Shown: one piece after another, positions 37,901 to 49,280 of the stretch
Layout of the letters: the number at the start of each line of letters is the position of its first letter
Position numbering within the stretch: position 1 is the stretch's first letter
Source: Hypomesus transpacificus
Taxonomy: Eukaryota; Chordata; Actinopteri; Osmeriformes; Osmeridae
Length of the DNA stretch: 64,000 bases
Reading direction: 5' to 3'
Assembly (NCBI RefSeq): GCF_021917145.1
Contig: NC_061071.1
Coordinates: forward strand, 2,653,110-2,717,109
Notes under the pieces: model-generated
The model's database searches: none
The model's input: the letters and a program-made list of their open reading frames with translations, nothing else
Told to the model about the DNA's origin: nothing
Made by a program: the position numbers and the translations under genes

Positions 37901-39844
37901 ATGTTTTATTGTCTTCACTATGCTACACACTGTAGTTGTTCATGATCCAGTGAAAACTACTATTTTCACTGAAGGCATACCATGCATAATTGCCCATGTC
38001 TGCTGTAGCTGTAAATAATATGCCTCAACATTCCATTTTGATACTGAAGGAAACATAAATGTCTGCCAAATACAGCTAAATATTAAGATACTGTTTCACA
38101 ATAGTGTTAACACAAGACTTTTAAAGATGAAATGCTTGAAGATAGACCAGTTGAAGTGACAGAAATGTTGGACAGCTAAGAAGGCCCTTGGGTTCATTTT
38201 AATCTGAAAAAACATCCCTTTCCCTGCCATACCTGCCGTTAATTCTCACTCTGAAGCTACAGAAGCCCTTCCCCCTGTCAGCTCTAGTCTGCAGACATTC
38301 CTCACGTTACATGAAGTCCAAACACAGGTGAAGGATTTGATACGTTTTGACAAGTGCAGAACATGACTTGACGTACTTTACCTCCACGTGGTGCTAGCTG
38401 TAAGCTCCTTGAATCATTTGGGGAAACCCTATCTGCCAAACTGAACTATAGTTTTCCTTATGGAGTTGTTTCATGTTCAGTATATGGTGTTGTTGTTATT
38501 GACAATAGAGAAATGTGTTTGTTGTGGTGAATACATTTGTCTTGCTTGCCAGTCTGTATAATTTTATCAGGGAACCTTTCTGGATGCTTTTTTCCAAAAC
38601 ACAATTTGGTATGGTTGGTATAAAATTGGTTTTAGAAGAGCGGTTGTATGTGCTGTGTTTGAGAACTTGAATGAGCTTGGGTTGTCGTTGTGTGTTGTTC
38701 TTCTGGTCTTAATAAAACCTGTTAAACGTTCGGACTGTACTGTGTTTTGATTTATCGTTTGCTCAGTGGATTATGTGTACAAGCACACACTGAGTGGTGA
38801 TTGGCGTATCCTATGCATGGCACTTTGAGAATGTTACACGCCTGTGTGAAAAAGTTATCTGACTATGAAGGTAGCCTAAAGCTTTCTATAGCAGTAGCAA
38901 GTTACGAGGGATTTTTTCAGGCAACGCCCTGTTTTTGCATAGCACTCCCATCACAGGACACTGCCCCGTGACTCACCACGTTTTCAAAATGGTTTCCCAC
39001 TTTGGAAGTTTGCACTTGTCAGGACACAATGTTTCCAATCCTGCAAAAAGTGTTTGCTCACTGTGATCCCCTTGTGCATGACTGCATTGTGTTGTTGCCT
39101 TGGGCTAGGGTGTTGTCTGTTTTAACAATGGCTAGTGTAACACTGAGGTTTGGTTTGACCTTTTAAAGAAAAAAAATATATATGTGGAAATTGTTACCAG
39201 TTGTCACAAGTAATCTGCAGATGTTTTAAAGAACAACTCTGCAGTACATGTACGTCTCTGCATAATTCAAGACAGCATTATTTGCCATTTGAAACAAAGG
39301 TTGACTGCCACCTTGTGGAGGGATTTTGCAAGTTAGCTCTGACTTGTGCTAATGGAATAAGTCTTGTCCAATAACCGACAATACCAACCAAATAAGCAGC
39401 TCTTCTTCTTCTGATGTAGAAGCTGCTCCGGGTCAGATTGCAGGCATAGCGAGTGCAATAGGAATGGCTCTTCTTGGAGCAGCGTCTAGCTACTTTGCCT
39501 ACCAAAAGAAGAAACTGTGTTTCAAAGTTCAGGGAGGTGAGTATTTTTTTAAATCTTTCTTAATTAAAATGTTCTCTATATGCTATAGCCTGTTGTATCA
39601 ATACATTTGCGATACACTTTTTTCTCTCCTCCAAGGTGAAGACCCAGAGCGTGGCAAGACCCATCAAGGAGCTCAGTCTGAACCTCAAGGTAGGCCCGAC
39701 AGCCAGACAAATACATGCATCTGTAACTTAAATATTACTAGTCAAATTGTGTTTGTTTGTTATCATGTTATTGCAGCAGCCAGCTAGTTAACTGTGTCTC
39801 TGTTTCTTACAGTTCTTAGCAACTTGCTGAGGACATCATCCTAA
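31954..39844 (+). CDS. cd99: CD99-like type I membrane glycoprotein, main (membrane-anchored) form
   Basis: Small surface protein of the CD99/CD99L2 family, which acts in leukocyte transmigration and adhesion. Exons: 31954-32014, 33799-33825, 34021-34077, 34333-34365, 34534-34590, 34695-34727, 34890-34925, 35231-35272, 35542-35592, 35700-35780, 36553-36582, 36700-36723, 39420-39536, 39636-39689, 39813-39844. Every intron is phase 1 and the total is 244 residues. The order is a signal peptide (about 1-19), then an acidic ectodomain in which FDLLDAFG-type exons alternate with Pro/Lys-rich exons, then a membrane segment (QIAGIASAIGMALLGAASSY), then the cytoplasmic YQKKKLCFK motif and a short tail. 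YQKKKLCFK matches human CD99, while IAGIASA resembles CD99L2. Position between zbed1 and gyg2 settles on cd99. Exon 37306-37448 is skipped in this form. Confidence 0.88.
33342..33742. mobile_element. Non-autonomous DNA transposon (383 bp) with 9-bp target duplication
   Basis: An element at 33351-33733 begins TAGCCTG and ends CAGGCTA, perfect 7-bp terminal inverted repeats. It is flanked by identical AGATAATTT copies at 33342-33350 and 33734-33742. It has no coding capacity and sits in cd99 intron 1. A 9-bp duplication suggests Mutator-like transposition, with hAT (8 bp) as an alternative if the boundaries shift by one base. Perfect duplications indicate a fairly young or well-preserved insertion. 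Confidence 0.8.
37306..37448 (+). CDS. cd99: Alternative terminal exon of cd99 (candidate secreted isoform)
   Basis: After a good acceptor (CATTGCAG) the phase-1 frame from exon 12 reads DIDHLWGQFLKLLDANMPAE..., with 47 codons to a TGA at 37446-37448. A strong-looking donor (CA|GTGAGT at 37445) is in phase 2 and cannot join the phase-1 exon at 39420 in frame, so this exon works only as a last exon. Read through, it gives a 224-residue protein with signal peptide and ectodomain but no membrane segment. An AATAAA at 38711 would end that transcript. Alternatively it is a poison exon. Coding composition and dense hydrophobic/tryptophan spacing argue that it is selected. Confidence 0.6.
37449..38730 (+). 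other. cd99: Probable 3' UTR of short cd99 transcript
   Basis: About 1.28 kb lies between the TGA of the alternative exon and an AATAAA at 38711-38716, without other features. In the long transcript it is part of intron 12. Confidence 0.45.
38711..38716 (+). terminator. cd99: Intronic polyadenylation signal in cd99
   Basis: AATAAA followed within about 35 bases by the GT-rich CTGTACTGTGTTTTGA, a typical cleavage-site context. It lies before the membrane-coding exon, so use would give a transcript without the transmembrane region. Confidence 0.55.
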
Positions 39845-40840
39845 TTTGCCTTTAGTTGGCACTGAGGAACTGCAGCTTACGATTCTACAAGCCAACGATG
39901 ACTATTTATGGCTTCAGTGACAATCTTTATTTTATTTTTTTATTTTGTGTTAGCCTAATTTTTGGAGAATGTTACATTACTTTATGATATTTCTTTAACT
40001 GTGTAAACCCCTTGACGTTTATCACAGCAAGTTTTGAAATCATTTACATGATTTTGTACTAGCATGCTTTTGTGTTTTACTAGCTTCTTTACTACAAAAT
40101 AAGTATGCATACTTCTCTCATTTGACAGTGCAATTTTTGTAACCACAAATATACTCTTGTTTGCAGATCGTTGGTAGTATTACATTGTGTAATATTCCAC
40201 CTGCAGTTTGTTCATTTATGTTGTTTCATTGGTGCACCATAGATGTTTTACCTGTGATTTGCGATTCTTATGTTAAATGACACAAGATATCTGAAAGAAT
40301 TTAAAGGGCCTATTTTTGTATTTATAAAAACTGGATTACAAGTCAGTGGAAGGATTTCTGTATTATTTTATTGTAAGTGTGAATTATGAAATTGATGGAT
40401 TTTTATGACATGAATGGAATTATGAATTGAATAGGTAGACTTGTCATTTTGGTGCCTGCCACTTGATAGTGTGGAAATAGATAGTTTACGCACATGAAAC
40501 AGCATTTGGCAAAAGGCCATTTCTACTGAGACATGGTTGTGATTTATGTTTGTGTTCACATTATACTAATTTTTGTTTGCAGTTTGTAGGATTGCTTTAG
40601 ATTTGATGTTAACACAGTGTGTGATGATGATCTCTGGCTGTAAATACTTCAGGATAATTTCTTACAGTTCATTTACCCCTTTATTTACCAAATGGACTCA
40701 TTGTTTGTTGGCTTTATGGTAATTATGATTTTTGTTTTTTTTGTTTTTATTTAGTACTTAATGTCTGTGGAATTTAGAACTGTAAAGCAATATGATTGTC
40801 CAAGATACTGCCAATAAATTTGTTTCACGATTTATTGTCT
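39845..40840 (+). other. cd99: 3' UTR of full-length cd99
   Basis: About 1 kb of AT-rich non-coding sequence from the TAA to an AATAAA at 40813-40818. No further gene is seen. Confidence 0.6.
40813..40818 (+). terminator. cd99: Distal polyadenylation signal of cd99
   Basis: AATAAA followed by T- and TG-rich sequence, about 970 bases after the membrane-form stop codon. Confidence 0.6.
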
Positions 40841-41436
40841 TCAAAACATTTTTTTTTGTGTTCTTGAATTAGAGTTCTGCACGGTTAATGTAGCTCTTAC
40901 ACATTGCTTCTTGTTGTTACACTGACATGTATAACAGACGGGTTACCAGTATCCATAGTTTTAGAATGATAGTGTTGTCTGATGTCTTGCACAATACTTT
41001 TTTAAACAGGGTTTGAATGACACAGTTGAATGACCAATGGACTGACCACATGACCAGAAACTCAAATAGATGGTCTCTGATTTGCTCAAGCATAACCTAT
41101 AAAAGCTGGAGATGAATCTTTGAGGCTGTGTGCTTGAGGTTACAGCTCAGGCCACCAATACTGCCTCATACCCTTTGCATTTGAAACGCTTTTGTCGTAG
41201 ACGTAATATTTATTTTAATAACAGAAATGGGTTTGACTAGTGTATTAATTTGCATTGTCCCCTTGAGTTGACAGGTATTTGCGTGATTTACACATTTAGT
41301 GGACTATCACCATTGAATTATACTATACAGTCCTTTTGAGGTTTGGGGAAACAGTTTTTGCCAGTTCCTGTCCTTCAGAGGGAGCTGTAGTTTTTGTCAG
41401 CTGGCCAAAAGTTTTACAACACCTTGGATACCAGCC
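40841..41436 (+). promoter_or_regulatory. cd99-gyg2 spacer with gyg2 promoter/5' UTR
   Basis: About 600 bases separate the cd99 poly(A) site from the gyg2 start codon on the same strand. A CTATAAAAGC stretch at 41098-41107 is a plausible TATA box, with about 330 bases to the ATG. No other feature is recognised. Confidence 0.4.
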
Positions 41437-44400
41437 ATGTCAGGTATGTGTTGATTCCTGCACTGCTGTCTAACCATATGTATCAGAATGTTTTTAGGAA
41501 CTACTTTTAGAAAATGAGCAAGAGACCACTAACACCCCTTTAAGACGTTAAACAGGAAGTCCGGGTGACTAGATTTTCTGCAATGCATGCACACTCTGGA
41601 AAATCTCACAAAGATCTGGTCCTGAACTGTTCTGTCAGCCTGACGAGGTGTTTAATTATAGCAAGCTTACTGACCCACATCGGATGTATGGCATTACCTG
41701 CCAGTGCAAAGTGTCACAATTGAAATCTGATGCCACTGGCTGAGCCCAGTAGGCAGCGGTCGAATGAAAGGTTAGACGGCAAGCGAATCACAGATGAAGT
41801 CGAAGCCTTTGGGACATCAGTCTGCTGTGGCTTACCAAGGACTTCATTTCCAGATGACTAACTCCCTTCCTGCCTACCTCCCCTTCCCTCCCTTTCCTGA
41901 CCCCTCCTCTTCCCTGCCCCCCCCCCCCCCCCCCCCTTCCCCTCCCCGTCTCTCCAGCTCCACAGGCCTACGTTACCTTGGCCACCACAGATGCCTACTG
42001 CATGGGGGCCATGGCGGTGGGTCGGAGTCTGCGGCGGCACGGGACAACCCGCCAGCTTGTGGCAATGGTCTCACCCAACGTCTCTGTGGAAGCACGGTAC
42101 AACATTTCTACGACGTCTAGAACGCCGTTAGAACAGTGGATAGTGTCACTTTAAACTGTAATTCATGTGAGTCTGACAATCATACCGATCCTCTTGTCTT
42201 ACCTCTCAGTGTACCTGCCTATCTTAGGTCTACAGCTTTTTACAATACAATGTACAGGATCAAAGTGTATGGCACTATTGTGAGATCCTTCCTTCTTCCT
42301 TTCCTTACTTCCTTCTGTCCTCCTCCTCCCCCTTCCCCCCTCTCTGTAGGCGTGCCCTTGGCCAGGTGTTTGACGATGTGCTGATGGTGGATGTTCTGGA
42401 CAGCAGGGACCAGTCTCACCTATCCTGGCTGGGCCGACCGGAGCTAGGGGTCACCTTCACCAAGCTCCACTGCTGGACCCTCACCCAGTACAGCAAGTGT
42501 GTGTTCCTGGACGCAGACACACTTGTGAGTTTATCACATTTTTATTACTTGATAATTAAAACAGCATTGGATGGACTTCCTGTCTGTTATTTGCATATTA
42601 CAGATAAATGTCTGCTTTGTGATTGATTATATTAACTATTTTATTTGGAATATTAATATGGAGAGATTCAATAAATCTGTCTTAACTTAAATTAACTTTA
42701 GTTGCTTTTATTTTCATGTAAAAAAAAAAAAAGTATAAATATTTCTGTAACATGTCCTACCTACTTCATAATTTCTTACATTTCAGTGGTTGAGTTTAGT
42801 GTCTCATGAAAAACATGTATGTTTGAATTGATACTCAACACTGATGTTAGGACTGACCCATGTACTGAGCCGCCTGTAAAGCCTGTATTTGCTCTGTAAA
42901 GACAAATAACAGAACTGTTTTCATGTTGAGCGGCGGCCATGCTTGAATGTCATGGCCAAGTAAACAACATCATCTCGGGAGGCCACAAGTTCATGTAAAA
43001 TGTTCAACTGACGAGTTCGAATCCTCGTCCTGCACATCCACAAACATAACAAACCCCAGGCTATAGATATTCAACAGTCAAATATATTGTTCTCTCCCTC
43101 TTTCTTTCCTCTCACTCTCTGTCATATATTTCCCATATGTATTCATGTATACATTTTCCAAATCATCTCACATCCATTGTACTGGAGACTACTGAATGAA
43201 AGATGAGAGGACTTTGCAGGGCTTCTGTTTATATTTGCCCCTTGCACCATGTCTTCCTCGTCCCTCCCCATGTGTAGGTGCTTTGTAACGTGGACGATCT
43301 GTTTGAGCGTGAGGAGTTCTCTGCTGCTCCTGACCCCGGCTGGCCAGACTGCTTCAACTCAGGAGTGTTTGTCTTCAGGCCTTCTATGGACACCCACGCC
43401 AGGCTAATGCAACACGCACAACAACATGGAAGCTTTGACGGTCAGACACTCGGACAGTCTGAACTTTAAAATACTTATTTTTTAACTTGGAGGTGTTGAC
43501 TGTGATGGCGCTCCAGGCTACGTGTTGGATATTCATTGAATTACAAGTAGTTTGTAGATAAACTAGAGCAGTGTCATACTGTATTTATTGGTGATTTTTA
43601 GGAGGGGACCAAGGACTCCTTAACACGTTTTTCAGTGACTGGGCTGTTAAAGACATCAGCAAACACCTTTCATTTCTCTACAACCTCAACGCCAATGCTG
43701 TCTACACCTACCTACCTGCTTTCAGACAGTGAGTGTCAGTACACAGCTCACACTTCAGATGACTCTAACCAGCTTCACAACGTGTACTTTTTGCCAAATC
43801 TTGTGATCTTATGATGAACCTTTGATTCCACACAGGTATGGCCACAAGGCTAAGATAGTCCATTTCCTCGGCTCGGTCAAGCCATGGCATTTACGCTCCA
43901 CCTCCCAGATAGAAGGAAACACAGGCCCTTCCCTCGGTCAGTTTGCCAACCTGTGGTGGGAGGAATACCTCAACCATACAGTCCCCCATGTGACCCATAC
44001 AGAGACCACGCCTAGTCAACCCAGTCAAGACTCAGGGAAACAGAAAGACGTAAGGTTAAATGTCTCATACAGAATAGACATGTGGATCAGACAATGAGAT
44101 GACATTTCATGAAAAAAAGTTTCATTTAGCCGTTCATATCAACACTTACACAGCCTGCCCAGTTACATACTATGGCAAAGGCCATACACAGAACATGCCT
44201 CTCAGTCTTGCATAATGTGGTACAGAAGGGGGTATGCTACATTGGAACATCCAAGTAAATATTTGCACTGTGTTGTTTGCGAATAGATGTCACATGTTCT
44301 TTACCTAATACATGCATCCCACATATGCATTGGCTTGTGTGGCACTTGCGTTGTGCTTTTGGTAGTGGGGTCACAGTTCAGTGTTAGGGCCCTACACTCC

Positions 44401-45722
44401 TCCTACCTGTCCAAGGTAGGTCTCATCCCTCATACTGATCAGTCTTGTTTTGCAGAGTCTGGAGAGAGAAGCTGAGGAGTCCTTCGTTGATAACCAGAAT
44501 ATTTTGGACTTGCTGTTCAGAAATCTCTCGTTGACCCCAGAGGAGCCCAGTTCACCTGTGAGACTGAAGGAGATGGTGAGTCCGGACCTGAAACTGTTGC
44601 TTTCCATCCCGCTTTTCATTTGTTTTGTTGCTCATTTGACCTTTTTCCGTACAACAGAATTAGGTGTTTTGTTTGTCTGTGGAATGATTTAAAAGTCCTT
44701 CTTTCTCTTGAATGTATAAGCTTACTTATACATAAAGCTTACTTATACATTCCTGCTTACTCAGCAGGAAAACATTTGAGACACACCTTAGTGCATCAAA
44801 CATGAGCAACCATGACTCACAAAACATTTAGTGTGACTATATATTTTCTTCTGGGCTCATTGTCAGATGCCAGTCTGAGTCACATATGAGTAACAATGTT
44901 GTTCGAACAAGCCTGGAATCATACTAAAACTATTTGACTTGAATTACAAATTACAATAAACTTCCACAAAACTTTTTTTTTACTCAATTCAGAAAAAGCT
45001 CAAAGTAGTGTCTGACTGTGTTGTTGTCTGTAGGGTAAGTTGTTCTGTTTAACTTCTGCAGCGTACAGAACCAGAGGACATGCTGTTGGAGGAGGAGGGA
45101 GGAGCGGAAGAGTGGACAGAGACTCAGGAGGAGGGAGGAGCGGAAGAGTGGACGGAGACTCAGGACCCTCCTGAAAGTGAGGAAAGGTCAGAGGTCACTG
45201 ATGACAGCTACAAAGACCCTGAAACAGAGAAGGTATAGTATGATAACCATGTCTTTAACTGGAAAAAATATATTAAAAAATCCCACTTTTGACTGTAGTT
45301 CCATATTAGCAATTACAAGTGTTCATTATCATAAACATATTCATTTTTAATTTATCGGTTAGACTTTGTGTAATTTCTTCAATCTGCATGACAAAAGCTT
45401 TGTATAGTTATTTATAATATTCTCTACTGTTGTATGAATGGCACATAAAGCAACAAGACACCAACAGAATCTACCCAAGGCCCTGTTTGTGATTCCCTCT
45501 GATCCTCCAATATATGCAATGTTTTTTGGTATGCTGACTGTGAACAGAACGTCTCTGAATGCCTAATCCAAAGTGTGCTATCTTTTGGGTTGTTTCATGA
45601 CATGGTAGACGGAGAAGGATGACTTGGAACATCGCAGACTGTGGGAGGCAGGACAGGCAGACTACCTGGGAAAGGATGCTTTCGCCAACATCCAGAAGAA
45701 ACTAGACACATTTCTGGATTAG
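41437..45722 (+). CDS. gyg2: Glycogenin-2, nine coding exons
   Basis: Self-glucosylating GT8 glycosyltransferase that primes glycogen synthesis in the cytosol. Exons: 41437-41443, 41958-42096, 42350-42524, 43278-43440, 43602-43728, 43836-44049, 44456-44575, 45062-45232, 45609-45722. All phases agree, giving 409 residues. The first exon codes only Met-Ser plus one base. Visible are [10 protein letters not shown] at the start, [14 protein letters not shown], the metal-binding DxD in FLDADT (about 103), [29 protein letters not shown], the acceptor tyrosine region AVYTYLPAF (Y about 196) and [11 protein letters not shown] variable acidic linker follows, then the C-terminal glycogen-synthase-binding end ([22 protein letters not shown]). 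The linker exon 45062-45232 carries a 36-bp tandem duplication. Phrases such as [14 protein letters not shown] and GKDAFA, plus synteny, favour GYG2 over GYG1. Confidence 0.93.
41917..41936. repeat. Poly-C tract before gyg2 exon 2
   Basis: About 20 consecutive C residues inside the pyrimidine tract that precedes the exon 2 acceptor at 41957. It probably forms part of the splice signal; its length is uncertain in any assembly. Confidence 0.9.
45092..45163 (+). repeat. gyg2: 36-bp tandem duplication in gyg2 linker exon
   Basis: Two adjacent 36-base units (45092-45127 and 45128-45163) differ by one base (ACA/ACG) and both encode [12 protein letters not shown]. The unit is an in-frame multiple of three in the poorly conserved acidic linker. 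Confidence 0.95.
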
Positions 45723-45866
45723 CTTGTTATGCCAAAGTCACGGTGTTTTATTGTTAATTACTGTATGCACGCAGTTACCTGTTGGTGTCTGCACAGGCGG
45801 TTGTTGTAGCATTATCCAGTCAGGTGTTTGTGCTGAAATGTAGATAATGGCTTATTTGTTTCACAC

Positions 45867-45872
45867 AATAAA
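45867..45872 (+). terminator. gyg2: Polyadenylation signal of gyg2
   Basis: AATAAA about 145 bases after the gyg2 stop codon, followed by T- and GTG-containing sequence. Confidence 0.7.
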
Positions 45873-45889
45873 AAACGATTATAGCAGAC

Positions 45890-48800
45890 AATTATGTTTT
45901 CATTGTGTCCACAACGTGCCAGCTCCAATATTTTCCACGAGAGGGCACTGTGGCACTATCCTTTGAACATTTTTCTTATAGTAGTACAACTTCACTCCTA
46001 TAGGCAAGCACCGTGTATGAGTCAGGCTTCTGCAGTTTAAGCCAGATGGAACAGAGAATGTATTCCTGTGTGCTACACAATTCTACCAGGAGATAAATTG
46101 CCCACAATTACACAGTGACAGAGTGTGTGGAGGCGGTATACCGACAACAAGTGACCAACAAGGTCAACTCTTAATAAGTTCACTGGACTACACTGTACTT
46201 AGATATTCTGAAAGAGTAATATATCTCAAGGACTCAATAGTTTACAGCCTCAGTCATTCTCTTACCTAAATACGTTTCACGCCTTCTTCTGTCAGAACAC
46301 AGAAAACCTTATGGAGAAAATACCTGTTCATAATTGAGTTAGGTAAGTAATCAGTCACACTTTTAATCACATGAGTGGCCCCAGACGCCATTATTTTCAC
46401 AACTAGTATTCCATAGCACTGACTATACAACAACATGTCTAAATATGCTGACAGGGTGACCAATGGTGTTTATTTGGACCATTCTAGTTTGACACCCAGA
46501 TGTTTCTGAGAATTCCTTGTCTGTTTGGTATAATAACAGTGAAACACGGTTGCTTAGAGGAATACCATTGAAGCTACATGTGTGGGGACTAGTATGAAGT
46601 AAAACCTGGATTATATTTCGGTTGTTTCTGTTTGTTCACCGCCTTGAATTATATTCAATGGAGTGGACATTTATCCCTTGCAGGAAGAGCCCTTGTAATC
46701 ATTTGCTGGTCCTTTCAAAGATAGAGGACATGTTTTCTATGTTGTATGATATCCTCCCAAAAATAAAGTGCTTCAAGCTGGACCTTTTGATCAAGTTATG
46801 CTTCATGTAATAGAACACCTATGTTTCGAGGTTGAATAAGTACAAGGGAATATGTGTGCTGTGTGTTGTGTGTTGTGTGTATCTATATCCATGTGTAGGA
46901 TTGCATTGCATTGATATAAATGAGATGCAATGCGATAACTGTCATCAAGCCCTAAGCACCTCCATCTGCTTGCGGTTTACTTTAACGCTGACTTTGAACC
47001 TTGTGTCATACTGTGTGGTGGAGCTCGCCTGAGCTCTCTGATTCATCTCCACTGTTGCTCTGCTAATTTAATCTATAGGGTAGGATTCAAATAATTCTCC
47101 CACAAGGCTAATTGTGGCTGGATTGCACAAGTAATCAGAATCAGATGTGGGTTTCTAGGGGTAGGAAACAGGGGATTTAGACAGGGAGTTATCTAGAGGC
47201 TAGTCAGCTGCAGTGGTAGAAACCTACTGAGATTTCTTCCTGCTTTGTAAAATCCCTCACCCTATTGTTTGATTGACACTGTTCAATTTGGCACTATCTG
47301 TACTCAGGCATTTTGGTATGGAGGGCTAGCTATGTTGACTTACTGCTAGTCGTTGAGTATGGTAAAAAACAAAACATGACTTGATCTTAGTCACAGTTTT
47401 TTGTTTGTTTTGCAGTCCCAGGTGCTACAGTATGTTTCCCTGTGGCACTGTAGTAATCTTTGCGCCATATGTTCTCTGCAGGGCCCAACACATGGCCTAT
47501 CATTTGTTCAAGTCACACCTTGATGTGCCACACACCTGGCTGTCTCATGGCATTTAAAGAAATTATGTTATAAGTCAACCTTGTACTTCACTTAAGTAGA
47601 CATCATAGATTTATGGATACTACATTTAATAAGAAAGCTATTGGAAGACTATGGTGATTATAGTGTATGATCTTACAAGGAATGAAAACAGAAGATACTT
47701 ATTTTCAGCTTTTACTAGGAAAATCCTGAACACCTTGTGGGCACATATCTTTTGATTGGTTGACACACAGGATCTCAACTTGTGTTCAACAACCAGGAAC
47801 AAGGTGTGGTGTTTTACCCAGAACAATATCATTACAGCTAACTGTGGTGTGTTCTTGATTGTTTTTTGACATCTCTCTAATTATTGTCTGCATCATTATT
47901 TATGTTTTCTTCAAATAACTTTGTGTTCAGTCAAAATGGTGTCAAAATGGTGTTGATTTCCTCAGAACGTACTGTAGTTCATGACTGTGAACAATTAGTA
48001 GCATGTCCTCATAATTATTTTGATACATCTCGCATTGATCTCTAGGCTTTCGTTCTCCGAACAAAATTGTGTCAAGTCTTGATGAGCACCGTCAAGTGCA
48101 GGTAATTGAACCTATTAGAACGTGTCAACGCATCTCTCAACTCATTTTAATCCCCCAGATTCTTCCACAGTTCTTCAAATCTCAAGTGTGTAATCACATC
48201 AAAGGATGTTCTCCTTCCTTGTGCGGCACTTCATTAAATGGCTTCATCTGGGTCACTGTTGAATACAAATGATCTGCAGCCTCAAACCCCTCCTCTTTTT
48301 TTATGATGTCATCTGCCGCATCTGCACAATAGGACATTAGGTTAACTACTGTGGGGAGGAAACCAGGAATGGAAAGAAACGCTTCATATAAACATCTGTA
48401 AACAACCCAGACTGTGGCTCTGCTAGACTGCACTTCTTAATGGTGATGACTTTATGGTAATGGGAATGGAGTACGTCGCTGCTGCTTAAATGGGACAGCA
48501 GGTGCGACCAAGATGTGAGCTGTCTCAATGTGACCTGAGTCACGAAGAGATGGATCCGTACCTGGATGAGACTGTGACATCAGACCTCTGTCGAAAGCCC
48601 TTGTAAGGCCTCTGCCGCCACACTGGCTGAGAAACAGCACACGTCTCTGCAGGCTGTGATCGTTCATAGGGATGATGGGGGTGAACGCTTTGCGAAGAAA
48701 AATTGTTTACGCTCTCTGAATTGGATTTTGGAGAGCTTCAACTGTTTAGGCAACCTCCAATAGCAGAGGTGCTGTACATGGTTATGGAGGGATTCCATAA

Positions 48801-49280
48801 ATGAGGCTGATTACAGTGCTACTTGCTTTGCAGTAAAAACATTCAGACTGAAACCAGTAAACTGATGGGGGATTTCCCCTAGAATACAGATGTTTCTCCT
48901 TTCTGGAAGAGAAGACCGTGACTGTATAATAACTCCCAGAGCTACAACTGAAAGCTTGACTCCAGAAGGACAAATCCCTTCCCTTTCCTGACCTACTTCC
49001 TACCCAACATCCTTAGTCCAGTTATTTTCAAAGACTTATCAAAGTGATGTGTTAAGTCGGATACGAGTGATTCATGCAGCCAAGCTACCCTTCACATAAA
49101 GATTTCAGAAATACTTTGGATGCTCACTTCTTCTGTTATATCCTTCTACTACATTCTACTACTCTTCACGACTCAAATGTCTTTCCTAATAAAACACTTA
49201 CATCCTTCCACATTGACATCTCTATTGATGCTTGTTGTTGCCATGTAAAAGCAAAAAAGAAAACTAGATACTATCATTCA
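45890..49280. other. Intergenic between gyg2 and mxra5 3' ends; no gene recognised
   Basis: About 3.4 kb between convergent gene ends. Short open frames (for example near 48.2-48.7 kb) resemble no known protein and lack consistent splice sites. A short TGTGT-rich repeat lies near 46.86 kb. In humans the arylsulfatase cluster lies in the matching interval; no arylsulfatase exon is visible here. Confidence 0.55.

Noticed and set aside
42940-43035. tRNA-like B box (GAGTTCGAATCCTCGTC) in gyg2 intron 3
   Set aside because: No matching A box or cloverleaf could be laid out; at most a decayed SINE or tRNA fragment.
48194-48667. Overlapping minus-strand open frames between gyg2 and mxra5
   Set aside because: Short, no recognisable domain, no splice support, and not the arylsulfatase genes expected from human synteny.
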